Positions 28,219-36,117 of a stretch of DNA of 64,000 nucleotides are shown one piece after another. A model generated the notes under the pieces. That model saw nothing but the letters and a program-made list of their open reading frames with translations. It did no database searches and had not been told where the DNA came from. How positions within the stretch are numbered: the first letter of the stretch is position 1; every line of letters starts with the position of its first letter. The DNA lies in the NCBI RefSeq assembly GCF_024171945.1, contig NZ_JAMTCR010000002.1:1798001-1862000 (forward strand), given 5' to 3'. This stretch comes from Actinokineospora globicatena (GTDB lineage: Bacteria > Actinomycetota > Actinomycetes > Mycobacteriales > Pseudonocardiaceae). A program made the position numbers and the translations under genes.

Positions 28219-29823
28219 CTACGGTCCGACCCGTTCGCTGGGCAGCCCCGAGTTTTTCGCGTTACCAGTTGGCGATGTCCGAATGCCCGCCGCGCACACC
28301 ATCCCCAGGATGAGGACCACAACCGGCAACACCAGCGTCGCCTTGGCCGCGTTGGTGAACCCGAGGTGGAACGCGTCCGTGGCCAGTTCGCGCACCTTCT
28401 CGACCACCGCGGGCGACCAGTCCGACGGGACGGCCGGGCCCTCGCCGCCGAACTGGCTCGCGGTCTGCGCGGCGGCGGTGATCCGCTCGACGAACTCGTC
28501 CACGTAGCGCGGCGGCAGGAACTTTGCGTACTCCCGCGCCGCCTGCGGGACCGCGAAACCGAGCCCGACCTGCAGCAGCAGTCCGGTGGTCGCACTGCCA
28601 AGCACCCCGCCGACCTGCCGCGACGTGTTGAACACCCCGGAGGCGGCGCCGATCAGGTGCGGCGGCATCCCGAGCGTCGCCGACGCGGTCAACGGGGAGA
28701 ACACCAGCCCGATGCCCAGCCCGGCGACCACCAGCCCCGGGACGAGGATGAGCGGCTCGGTGTCCGGCTCGGCGAGCAGCGCGAGCACCACGGTCCCGGC
28801 AGCCAATCCGCCGAGGCCGGTCATGATCAGCGTCCGCCCCGGCACCCGCGACCGCCCGGCCACCCAGGCCGCGCCGCCCGCCGCCACGGCCATCGGGGCG
28901 CACAGCAGGCTCGACGCGACCGGGTCCAGGCCCAGCACCGACTGCACGTAGATGACCAGCGGCAGGAACATCCCGGTCGTGGCGAACCCCAGCGCGGCGT
29001 GCGTCAGGTTGGCGTAGCTGAAGATCGGGTTGTCGAACAGCCCGCGCGGCAGCAGCGGGTCGCGGGCGCGCCGCTGGTAGACGGTGAACCCGCCGATGAG
29101 CGCCAGCCCGATCCCGATCACCGGCAGCACGCCGACCGGTCCGACGATCGTCCCCCAGTGGTAGTGCTGGCCGTTCTGCAGCCCGAACACCAGCAGCCCG
29201 AGCCCCGCCGACGCCAGCAGCGCGCCGGTCGTGTCCAGCCGCACCCGCCCGGCCGGTCGCCAGTCCGGCAGCAGCCAGACCCCCAGCACCAGCCCGACCG
29301 CCCCGATCGGCAGGTTCAGCAGGAAGATCCACTGCCAGCCGACGTGCTGCACCAGCAGCCCGCCGACCACCGGCCCGGTGATCGTCGCGACCCCCGCGAC
29401 CGCACCCCACACCGCGATCGGCGCGCCGCGCTTCTCCGGCGGGAACAGCCCGGTGATGAACGAGAGCGTCTGCGGGGTCATCGCCGCCGCGCCGAGCCCC
29501 TGCACCGCCCGCGCCGCGATCAGCGACCCGGCCGAAGTCGACAGTCCACACCAGAGCGACGCGCCGAGGAACAACACCAGGCCGAAGACCAGCACCCGCT
29601 TGGGCCCGAACCGGTCCCCGAGCCGCCCGGTCAGCAGCAGCGGCACCGTGTTGGCCAGCAGGTACACGCTGTTGACCCAGATCACCTGGTTCAGCGTGGC
29701 GTCCAGGCTCCCCAGCATCGCCGGGATGGCCACGGTGACGATGGTGGAGTCGAGCATGACCATGAAGAAGCACGCGCACAGCGCCGCAAGCGCCACCCAC
29801 GGGCCGCGCACCCCACCGCTCAT
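28219..29823 (-). CDS. DHA2-type MFS multidrug exporter (EmrB/QacA)
   Basis: A 534-residue transporter with 14 predicted helices. It shows the DHA2 motif D1 (MLDSTIVTVAIPAM), motif A (GRLGDRFGPKRVL) and motif C (AVAGVATITGPVVGGLL). The extension near residues 440-510 is a soluble loop before the last helix. It should export drugs or a lipophilic product using the proton gradient. The downstream S15 peptidase gene is 11 bp away. No TetR- or MarR-type regulator is adjacent. Confidence 0.93.
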   Translation of the reverse strand: MSGGVRGPWVALAALCACFFMVMLDSTIVTVAIPAMLGSLDATLNQVIWVNSVYLLANTVPLLLTGRLGDRFGPKRVLVFGLVLFLGASLWCGLSTSAGSLIAARAVQGLGAAAMTPQTLSFITGLFPPEKRGAPIAVWGAVAGVATITGPVVGGLLVQHVGWQWIFLLNLPIGAVGLVLGVWLLPDWRPAGRVRLDTTGALLASAGLGLLVFGLQNGQHYHWGTIVGPVGVLPVIGIGLALIGGFTVYQRRARDPLLPRGLFDNPIFSYANLTHAALGFATTGMFLPLVIYVQSVLGLDPVASSLLCAPMAVAAGGAAWVAGRSRVPGRTLIMTGLGGLAAGTVVLALLAEPDTEPLILVPGLVVAGLGIGLVFSPLTASATLGMPPHLIGAASGVFNTSRQVGGVLGSATTGLLLQVGLGFAVPQAAREYAKFLPPRYVDEFVERITAAAQTASQFGGEGPAVPSDWSPAVVEKVRELATDAFHLGFTNAAKATLVLPVVVLILGMVCAAGIRTSPTGNAKNSGLPSERVGP

Positions 29824-30000
29824 CTACCCAACTCCAGCCCCGGACCCCGCCACCCGGGCCACCGCCCATGAGCCTAAGGCCCGGCTTTCCCCCGGTTCGG
29901 CCCGCCCGGGGGAGCGACCTCAAGATCAAACCGCGCTGAGCGGCCCCCGACTCACAGCCTATCGAGGGTCATGAGCCGAGCAGGCAGTCACGCCGTGGCG

Positions 30001-30028
30001 CTGTGGACAACTCGGGCCCATGTGGATC
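30001..30028 (+). repeat. Paired DnaA-box-like sites
   Basis: CTGTGGACAACTCGGGCCCA is followed by TGTGGATC, forming two TGTGGA sites about 19 bp apart. A nearly identical 28-bp arrangement lies at 54434 and, inverted, at 60681. Confidence 0.6.
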
Positions 30029-30031
30029 GAG

Positions 30032-30244
30032 CTACCGGGGGAGGCCGGAACTGCGCCAGGCGCCCGGGCCGTGGGGCAATGGGCGACGGACCAGTGAGCT
30101 CTTGTCTGACCACGCGCTTGTCGACAAAGGAGCCGGGGGTTCCGCGGGGGCGCTAGCGGCAGCCGCTACCACTACCGTCAGCGCCGCCAACTCGGCTGCG
30201 TCAGGGTTACCTCGGACGACACGGAGTACGGGTTCAGGGCTCAC
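30032..30244 (-). CDS. accE: Acyl-CoA carboxylase epsilon subunit
   Basis: GTG 30244 starts a 70-residue protein, SPEPVLRVVRGNPDAAELAAL..., whose PVLRVVRGNPDAxELAALT core is the signature of the actinobacterial acyl-CoA carboxylase epsilon subunit. It stabilises and stimulates the alpha-beta complex. It starts 10 nt after the stop of accD5, as in Streptomyces and Mycobacterium. The C-terminal half (WSDKSSLVRRPLPHGPGAW) is the usual basic, tryptophan-containing tail. Confidence 0.9.
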   Translation of the reverse strand: MSPEPVLRVVRGNPDAAELAALTVVVAAAASAPAEPPAPLSTSAWSDKSSLVRRPLPHGPGAWRSSGLPR

Positions 30245-30254
30245 GGTTGCTCCT

Positions 30255-31877
30255 CTACAGGGGGATGTTGCCGTGCTTCTTCGGGGGAAGAGTCTCGCGC
30301 TTGTCCGCAAGCAACCGGAGCGCACGCGCGATGTAGCCACGAGTGTGCGAAGGCGGGATTACCGAGTCCACGTAGCCCCGCTCCGCCGCGACGTACGGGT
30401 TCAGCAGGGTGTCCTCGTACTCGCGGTCCAGCTTCGCGCGTAGTGCGTCCACGTCCTCGCCCGCGTCTAGAGCGGCCTTCAACGTCTTGCGGTGGAGGAT
30501 GTTCGACGCCCCGGAAGCACCCATGACGGCGATCTGCGCGGTAGGCCACGCGAGGTTGATGTCCGCGCCGAGGTGCTTGGAGCCCATGACGTCGTAAGCG
30601 CCGCCGTATGCCTTGCGCGTGATGACCGTGACTAGAGGGACGGTGGCCTCGGCGTAGGCGTAGATGAGCTTGGCGCCGCGGCGGATGATGCCGTCGAACT
30701 CCTGGTCGGTGCCCGGGAGGAAGCCCGGGACGTCGACGAAGGTCAGGACCGGGATGTTGAACGCGTCGCAGGTGCGGACGAACCGGGCCGCCTTCTCGGA
30801 GGCGTCGATGTCCAGGCAGCCCGCGAACTGGGTCGGCTGATTGGCCACGACGCCGACGCTGCGGCCCTCGACGCGGCCGAAGCCGACCACGATGTTGGGC
30901 GCGAACAGCGGGTGGACCTCCAGGAACTCGCCCTCGTCGACGACCCGGGTGATGACCTCGTGGATGTCGTAGGGCTGGTTCGCCGAGTCCGGGATCAGGG
31001 TGTCGAGCTCGCGGTCGCCGTCGGTGAGGTCCTCGGTGACCGGGGCGTCGGCGGTGAACCCGGGGAACACCGGCGGCTCGGACAGGTTGTTCGACGGCAG
31101 GTACGAGAGCAGTTCCTTGACGTAGGCGATCGCGTCGTCCTCGTCGGCGCCCATGTAGTGCGCGACGCCGGACTTGGTGTTGTGCGTGCGCGCGCCACCC
31201 AGCTCCTCCAGCGTCACCTCCTCGCCGGTGACCGTCTTGACCACGTCCGGGCCGGTGATGAACATCTGCGAGGTCTGGTCGACCATCACGATGAAGTCGG
31301 TCAGCGCGGGCGAGTACACGTGCCCGCCCGCGTTCGCGCCCATGATCAGCGAGATCTGCGGGATGACCCCGGAGGCCAGGGTGTTGCGGCGGAAGATCTC
31401 GCCGTAGAGGCCGAGGGAGACCACGCCCTCCTGGATCCGCGCGCCGCCGCCCTCGTTGATGCCCACGATCGGCCGGCCGGTCTTGATCGCCAGGTCCATC
31501 ACCTTGACGATCTTCTCCCCGTACACCTGGCCGAGCGACCCGCCGAACACGGTGACGTCCTGGCTGAACACGCACACCGGGCGGCCGTCGACGGTGCCGT
31601 AGCCGGTGACCACGCCGTCGCCGTAGGGCCGGTTCTTCTCCAGGCCGAAGTTCGTCGACCGGTGCCGCGCCAGCTCGTCGAGCTCGATGAAGCTACCCGG
31701 GTCGAGCAGCGCGTCGATCCGCTCGCGCGCGGTCTTCTTGCCCTTGGCGTGCTGCTTCTCGACCGCGCGAGCCGAGCCTGCGTGGACGGCCTCGTCGTAG
31801 CGCCGGTACAGGTCGGCGAGCTTGCCTGCCGTGGTGTGTGTGTCCGGCTCGCCCGTCGGCTCGGTCGCGCTGCTCAT
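30255..31877 (-). CDS. accD5: Propionyl-CoA carboxylase beta subunit (carboxyltransferase)
   Basis: The 540-residue protein transfers CO2 from biotin to propionyl-CoA (and possibly acetyl-CoA). Both halves of the crotonase-like carboxyltransferase are present: [33 protein letters not shown] in the N-half and [35 protein letters not shown] in the C-half. It is followed directly by accE. ATG 31877 has no Shine-Dalgarno; TAGGCT at 31886-31891 ends 8 nt before it, so the transcript may be leaderless. With accA3 this enzyme supplies methylmalonyl-CoA to mutAB, or for branched lipid synthesis. Confidence 0.96.
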   Translation of the reverse strand: MSSATEPTGEPDTHTTAGKLADLYRRYDEAVHAGSARAVEKQHAKGKKTARERIDALLDPGSFIELDELARHRSTNFGLEKNRPYGDGVVTGYGTVDGRPVCVFSQDVTVFGGSLGQVYGEKIVKVMDLAIKTGRPIVGINEGGGARIQEGVVSLGLYGEIFRRNTLASGVIPQISLIMGANAGGHVYSPALTDFIVMVDQTSQMFITGPDVVKTVTGEEVTLEELGGARTHNTKSGVAHYMGADEDDAIAYVKELLSYLPSNNLSEPPVFPGFTADAPVTEDLTDGDRELDTLIPDSANQPYDIHEVITRVVDEGEFLEVHPLFAPNIVVGFGRVEGRSVGVVANQPTQFAGCLDIDASEKAARFVRTCDAFNIPVLTFVDVPGFLPGTDQEFDGIIRRGAKLIYAYAEATVPLVTVITRKAYGGAYDVMGSKHLGADINLAWPTAQIAVMGASGASNILHRKTLKAALDAGEDVDALRAKLDREYEDTLLNPYVAAERGYVDSVIPPSHTRGYIARALRLLADKRETLPPKKHGNIPL

Positions 31878-31885
31878 GGCCCGGC

Positions 31886-31891
31886 AGCCTA
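31886..31891 (-). promoter_or_regulatory. Putative -10 box for leaderless accD5 transcript
   Basis: TAGGCT on the minus strand lies 8 nt before the ATG of accD5, without a Shine-Dalgarno sequence between. Confidence 0.45.
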
Positions 31892-32033
31892 GCGACCGAG
31901 AGGTGAAACCAGGGGCGAGGCGTAGGGCACACCACAGGCCTCTTGACCTCTACCGAGGTTGAGATCGCAGAGTCTTATCCGCCGCCCCCACCCGGTCGTT
32001 CCGCTCCGACCGGCCGGGTCAGGGGGTCGGCTC

Positions 32034-32039
32034 TACTCT
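32034..32039 (+). promoter_or_regulatory. Putative -10 box for leaderless birA transcript
   Basis: TACTCT lies 7 nt before the ATG of birA, with no ribosome binding site. accD5 and birA are thus both likely leaderless and are expressed divergently from a 169-bp spacer. Confidence 0.5.
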
Positions 32040-32046
32040 TGGGCGC

Positions 32047-32841
32047 ATGGCAGCTCTAGACGCCGAGGCACTGCGCGCCGCCTTGCACGGCACCTACGCC
32101 GCGGTGGACGTGGTCGACTCAACCGGCTCCACCAACGCGGACCTCGTCGCAGCGGCAGGTAGCGCCGCCGACCGGACGGTGCTCATCGCCGAGCAGCAGA
32201 CCGCCGGACGCGGTAGGCGTGCCCGGGACTGGGTCTCCCCTCCCGCCACTGGGCTCTACCTGAGCGTCTTGCTCCGGCCAGAGGGTGTCCCGGTGTCCCG
32301 GTACGGCTCTCTCTCCCTGGTCGCAGGGGTCGCCCTGATCCGCACCGCGCGCCACGCCGGGGTCATCGCCTCACTCAAATGGCCTAACGACTTGCTCGCT
32401 GGCGTCAACATGGCCAAGTGCGCCGGGGTCCTCGCCGAGGCCACCCCGAACGCGGTCGTCGTCGGCGTCGGGCTCAACGTCGCCGCGCTGCCCGGTGAGG
32501 TCCCGGTCGGCCCAGGTGGGCTGCCCGCGACGTCCCTGGCCCAAGAGGGCGGTAGCGGCGACCGCACCGAGGTCGCGATCGCGCTGCTGCGGGCGTTCGC
32601 CGAGGCCGAGCGGTCTTGGCGCGGCGCACAGGGCGATCTGGTCACCTCCGGCCTGCTCACCGAGTACCGCGGCAGCTGCGCAACTCTGGGCCAACGCATC
32701 CGGGTAGAGCTACCTGACGGGTCGAACCTGCAGGGCCTCGCGACCGATGTCGACGGTGAGGGCCGACTGGTCGTTGATGTGAACGGCACCGCGCGCACGC
32801 TGTCCGCAGGCGACGTCGTCCACGTGCGCCCGGGGACGTGA
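32047..32841 (+). CDS. birA: Biotin-[acetyl-CoA-carboxylase] ligase
   Basis: The 264-residue enzyme activates biotin as biotinyl-5'-AMP and attaches it to the lysine of BCCP in AccA3. It contains STGSTN, the adenylate-binding loop GRGRR at residues 54-58 (QQTAGRGRRARDW), KWPNDLL at 111-117 and the C-terminal SH3-like domain. There is no N-terminal helix-turn-helix, so this is the mono-functional, non-repressor type. It lies divergent from accD5, as in M. tuberculosis (Rv3279c next to accD5), which fits its role in activating the carboxylase. Confidence 0.95.
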   Translation: MAALDAEALRAALHGTYAAVDVVDSTGSTNADLVAAAGSAADRTVLIAEQQTAGRGRRARDWVSPPATGLYLSVLLRPEGVPVSRYGSLSLVAGVALIRTARHAGVIASLKWPNDLLAGVNMAKCAGVLAEATPNAVVVGVGLNVAALPGEVPVGPGGLPATSLAQEGGSGDRTEVAIALLRAFAEAERSWRGAQGDLVTSGLLTEYRGSCATLGQRIRVELPDGSNLQGLATDVDGEGRLVVDVNGTARTLSAGDVVHVRPGT

Positions 32842-32925
32842 TCGCGGAGTTCACCACTCCGCACTCCCACGGGGTCCCGGCCCGAGTACGGTAGCCGCGT
32901 CACCAGTGATGATCGGGAGGACACC

Positions 32926-33516
32926 GTGGCATACCCCGATGACGTGCTCAGCGAAGGCGAGCAGGTCGTGCTCCACCGGCACCCGCACTGGAAGATGCTG
33001 CTGCTGCCGTACGTGATCCTGCTGCTGACCCTCACCGCGGGCATCTGGCTCGCCGTGCTGGCGCAGGACCTGTCCTGGGCGATGGTCGCCTACATCATCC
33101 TCGGCGCGGTCGCGCTGGTGCTGATCATCTGGGGCTTCCTCGCGCCGTTCGTGCGGTGGCGGACCACCCACTTCATCGTGACCACCGACCGGGTGATGTT
33201 CCGGATGGGCGTGGTCAAGCGCACCGGCATCGACATCCCGCTGGCCAGGATCAGCAGCGTCCGGTTCGAGCACGGGCTGGTCGACCGGATCGTCGGCTGC
33301 GGCACCCTGATCATCGAGTCCAGCTCCCAGGAGCCGCTCGAGTTCGACGACATCCCCAACGTCGAGAAGGTGCACACCCTGCTCTACCGCGAGGTGAACG
33401 ACAACCCGTACGACGACTTCGGCCGTGCGCCCCGCGAGGACGACCGCCGCGGCGCCGTGCGCGAGGAGTACCGCGGTCCGCGGGAAGGTGACTACCCCGA
33501 GCAGGGACGGCGCTGA
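32926..33516 (+). CDS. PH-domain (YdbS-like) membrane protein
   Basis: After a charged N-terminus come two hydrophobic helices (MLLLPYVILLLTLTAGIWLAVL and AMVAYIILGAVALVLIIWGFL). Residues about 78-150 are a bacterial PH (bPH2) domain: RWRTTHFIVTTDRVMFRMGVVKRTGIDIPLARISSVRFEHG. The C-terminus is charged and disordered. GTG 32926 follows GGGAGG. From memory its counterpart in M. tuberculosis (Rv3278c) is next to birA too. A lipid- or peptide-binding role at the membrane is plausible but untested. Confidence 0.87.
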   Translation: MAYPDDVLSEGEQVVLHRHPHWKMLLLPYVILLLTLTAGIWLAVLAQDLSWAMVAYIILGAVALVLIIWGFLAPFVRWRTTHFIVTTDRVMFRMGVVKRTGIDIPLARISSVRFEHGLVDRIVGCGTLIIESSSQEPLEFDDIPNVEKVHTLLYREVNDNPYDDFGRAPREDDRRGAVREEYRGPREGDYPEQGRR

Positions 33517-33517
33517 C

Positions 33518-34459
33518 GTGGGTGCCCGTGAGGTAGGCCTACCGGCGACGGTCAAGGCCAACGGACTCCCCGAGCGCGTCACCATCTGGGAGGTGGGCGC
33601 GCGCGACGGACTGCAGAACGAGTCCACGGTCGTGCCGGTCGACGTGAAGCTGGAGTTCCTGGCCCGCCTGGCTGACGCGGGCTTGGGCGTCCTGGAGGCG
33701 ACGAGCTTCGTGCACCCCAAGTGGGTCCCCCAGCTCGCTGACGCCGAAGAGCTGCTGGCAGGCCTGACCAAGGTCGACGGTGTCTCTTACCCCGTCCTCG
33801 TGCCGAACGAGCGAGGCCTGGACCGGGCTCTAGCCGCAGGCGTGCAGCACATCGCGATCTTCGGTAGCGCTACCGAGACCTTCGCCAAGCGCAACCTCAA
33901 CCGCACCCTGGACGAACAGTTCGGCATGTTCGACCCGGTCGTCACGCGCGCCCGCGCCGAGGGCTTGGACGTGCGCGCCTACGTGTCGATGTGCTTCGGC
34001 GACCCGTGGGAGGGCGCCGTTGCCGCCGACCAGGTCGCTTCGGTAGGCAAGCGCCTGATGGACATGGGCTGCTCGCAGCTGTCCCTCGGCGACACCATCG
34101 GCGTCGCCACCCCCGGCCAGGTCGAGTCCGTCATCGCCGCCACCTCGAGCGTCGGGGTCCCGATCGGCGACATCGCGGTTCACTTCCACGACACCTACGG
34201 CCAGGCCCTGTCGAACACCCTCGCCGCGCTGCGGTTGGGCGTCACCACGGTCGACTCGTCCGCGGGCGGCCTCGGCGGTTGCCCCTACGCCGAGTCGGCC
34301 ACCGGCAACCTCGCCACCGAGGACCTGGTGTGGATGCTCGACGGCCTCGGCGTCCAGACCGGCGTCGACCTGGACAAGCTCGCCGACACCAGCGCGTGGA
34401 TGGCGGGCCGGCTGGGCAGGCCCGCGCCGTCGCGGGTGGTCCAGGCGCTGCGCGGGTGA
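33518..34459 (+). CDS. mvaB: Hydroxymethylglutaryl-CoA lyase
   Basis: The 313-residue TIM-barrel enzyme splits HMG-CoA to acetyl-CoA and acetoacetate, the last step of leucine breakdown. It shows VGARDGLQNE at the start (metal and substrate binding), ATSFVHPKWVPQ, HFHDTYGQALSN with the metal-binding histidines, and the signature VDSSAGGLGGCPYA with the active-site cysteine. GTG 33518 begins 1 nt after the previous stop. A further 31 upstream codons are open but overlap the PH gene and lack similarity. Confidence 0.95.
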   Translation: MGAREVGLPATVKANGLPERVTIWEVGARDGLQNESTVVPVDVKLEFLARLADAGLGVLEATSFVHPKWVPQLADAEELLAGLTKVDGVSYPVLVPNERGLDRALAAGVQHIAIFGSATETFAKRNLNRTLDEQFGMFDPVVTRARAEGLDVRAYVSMCFGDPWEGAVAADQVASVGKRLMDMGCSQLSLGDTIGVATPGQVESVIAATSSVGVPIGDIAVHFHDTYGQALSNTLAALRLGVTTVDSSAGGLGGCPYAESATGNLATEDLVWMLDGLGVQTGVDLDKLADTSAWMAGRLGRPAPSRVVQALRG

Positions 34460-34514
34460 CACGCCGTTGACAGGCCGCCACGCTCGGTGAGACGTTGGGC
34501 GGGGAGGTTCGACG

Positions 34515-35243
34515 ATGGCCGCCAGCCCCTTGCCCACGTGGTCCCCGTCCGCCCACGGCGCGCTCTACGACCTGTGTCTTGGTCCTAGTCACCACATCGG
34601 CGCGTGGCTGGCCACTGACGACCACACCGGAACCCCCTGGCAGTGGCTCGACTGGGCCCAGGAGCGCGTCGTCGGCCAGGTCGCCGACCTGCTCGGGGTC
34701 CGCGCGGGCGACCACGTCCTGGACATCGGCTTCGGTTCCGGTGCCGCCCCGGTGCGGATGGCGGCGACCAGGGACATCCGGATCACCGGCTGCTCGGCCA
34801 ACCCGGTCGAGGTCAGCACCGCCGCCGACCTGCGCACCTCCACTGTCCACTTCGAACACGCGGGTGCTCGGCTGCCCTACCCGGACGCCGCGTTCGACGG
34901 CGTCTGGGTCAAGGAGAGCGTCGAGCAGCTGCCGGAGGCGCGGCGGGTGCTCCGGCCCGGAGGGCGCGCTGTGATCACCGTCCCCGTCCCCGACCTGCAC
35001 GGGCTCGTGGACGCCGTGCACGACACCGGACTGCGGGTCGAACGTGTGCGCGACCTCGGCGCGGGACCGCGGGTCGGCCGCACGTGGGACATGTGGGCGC
35101 AGTTGTTCCAAGAGCACCACCTGGCGCTGTTCGACCGCTACGGTGCGGAAGGGGTCGTGGCCATGGACAACGGCATCACCGTGCTGCTGTCGGTGGTCAC
35201 CGGCGAGCTGAACTGCGCCGTCGCGGTGGCGCACAACGGCTGA
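34515..35243 (+). CDS. SAM-dependent methyltransferase (UbiE/erythromycin O-MT type)
   Basis: The 242-residue protein begins with a helical cap (GALYDLCLGPSHHIGAWL) and then has the class I methyltransferase core: motif I LDIGFGSGAAPVRMA, post-I acidic region, PYPDAAFDGVWVKESVEQL (motif IV/V), and VLRPGGRAVITVP (motif VI). ATG 34515 follows GGGGAGG. It is an isolated gene between mvaB and the T7SS-type toxin cassette; substrate unknown, most likely a small molecule or polyketide-like product. Confidence 0.87.
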   Translation: MAASPLPTWSPSAHGALYDLCLGPSHHIGAWLATDDHTGTPWQWLDWAQERVVGQVADLLGVRAGDHVLDIGFGSGAAPVRMAATRDIRITGCSANPVEVSTAADLRTSTVHFEHAGARLPYPDAAFDGVWVKESVEQLPEARRVLRPGGRAVITVPVPDLHGLVDAVHDTGLRVERVRDLGAGPRVGRTWDMWAQLFQEHHLALFDRYGAEGVVAMDNGITVLLSVVTGELNCAVAVAHNG

Positions 35244-35377
35244 ACCGCAACGCGGGGACCGGCTCCGGCGACTACTCGGGTGGGGTTGGCGTGATCATCG
35301 AGCGGAGTGGGAACCTGGCGCGGGCGGGTCGCGTCCAACGCGAGCCCGGTGGCTGCCGATAAGCTGAGGAGGTCGTG

Positions 35378-35803
35378 GTGACCGATCACCGAGCCCAGGT
35401 CGAGGACCTCCTCGCCGACTACCGGCGGGGGCGGGACCAGCTCGCCGAGGTGCACCGGGCGTTGTCGGCGATCAGTGAATCCGCCACTAGTGACTGCGGC
35501 GTGGTTACCGCGACCGTGTCCGCCCAAGGCGCCCTCACCGCGTTAGACCTACGCGACGACGCTTACCGCGTGTACCGGCCCGCGGATCTTGCCGCCGTGA
35601 TCGTGCGCACCGCCGCCGTTGCCGACGCTAGAGCCGCCAGCGCGGCAGGACACGCCGTTGCCCCTGTCTTGCCCTCTGGCACCGACCCGGAAGCTCTACT
35701 GCGGGGAACCGCGGACCTGCACCGCGCGGAGATAACGCCGCCGGTCGTAGAGGACAGCTACGAGAACGTGGCCTGGCTTGAGCCGGACGCGGGGAGGCCG
35801 TGA
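35378..35803 (+). CDS. YbaB/EbfC-like protein of a T7SS toxin cassette
   Basis: The 141-residue protein has an N-terminal helix, then a strand-rich middle (VVTATVSAQGALTALDLRD), and a helix, matching the YbaB/EbfC fold. In actinobacteria members of this family often precede WXG100 genes and appear to be part of type VII secretion loci rather than nucleoid proteins. Of two adjacent GTG codons the second (35378) is better spaced after AGGAGG. Its stop (TGA) overlaps the ATG of the WXG100 gene by 1 nt. The role in the cassette is not known. Confidence 0.7.
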   Translation: MTDHRAQVEDLLADYRRGRDQLAEVHRALSAISESATSDCGVVTATVSAQGALTALDLRDDAYRVYRPADLAAVIVRTAAVADARAASAAGHAVAPVLPSGTDPEALLRGTADLHRAEITPPVVEDSYENVAWLEPDAGRP

Positions 35804-36108
35804 TGGACAGGTTCCAGGTAGACAGCGACCGGCTCGCGCACCGCGCCGGGCAATTCGACGGCCTGGCCTCCCGCGTCGGTGGCATCCACCGCGAACTGGC
35901 CGACCAGGTCAGCTCGGCGGGCGCGTGCTGGGGCGGCGACGACATCGGGTTGCGTTTCTCCTCGACCCACGCCGGGCCCGCGCACGAGACGCTGCAAGCG
36001 CTCGGCGCGCTCCCCGGCAAGCTCGACGACGTAGGCGACCGCTTCCGCGAGACCGCCCGCGCCTACCGGCACACCGACGACCACAACGCAGGCGTGCTCG
36101 ACGCCTAG
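35803..36108 (+). CDS. WXG100-family (ESAT-6-like) protein
   Basis: This 101-residue protein is predicted to be a two-helix hairpin with the W-G-G turn in GACWGGDDIG (about residues 43-47), the WxG motif of ESAT-6-like secreted proteins. Length is canonical. ATG 35803 overlaps the stop of the upstream gene (TGATG) and follows GGGGAGG; a GTG 3 nt earlier is possible. The next gene starts 9 nt after its stop. It probably forms the heterodimeric secretion signal with the N-terminal domain of the toxin. Confidence 0.85.
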   Translation: MDRFQVDSDRLAHRAGQFDGLASRVGGIHRELADQVSSAGACWGGDDIGLRFSSTHAGPAHETLQALGALPGKLDDVGDRFRETARAYRHTDDHNAGVLDA

Positions 36109-36117
36109 GGGGACGTG

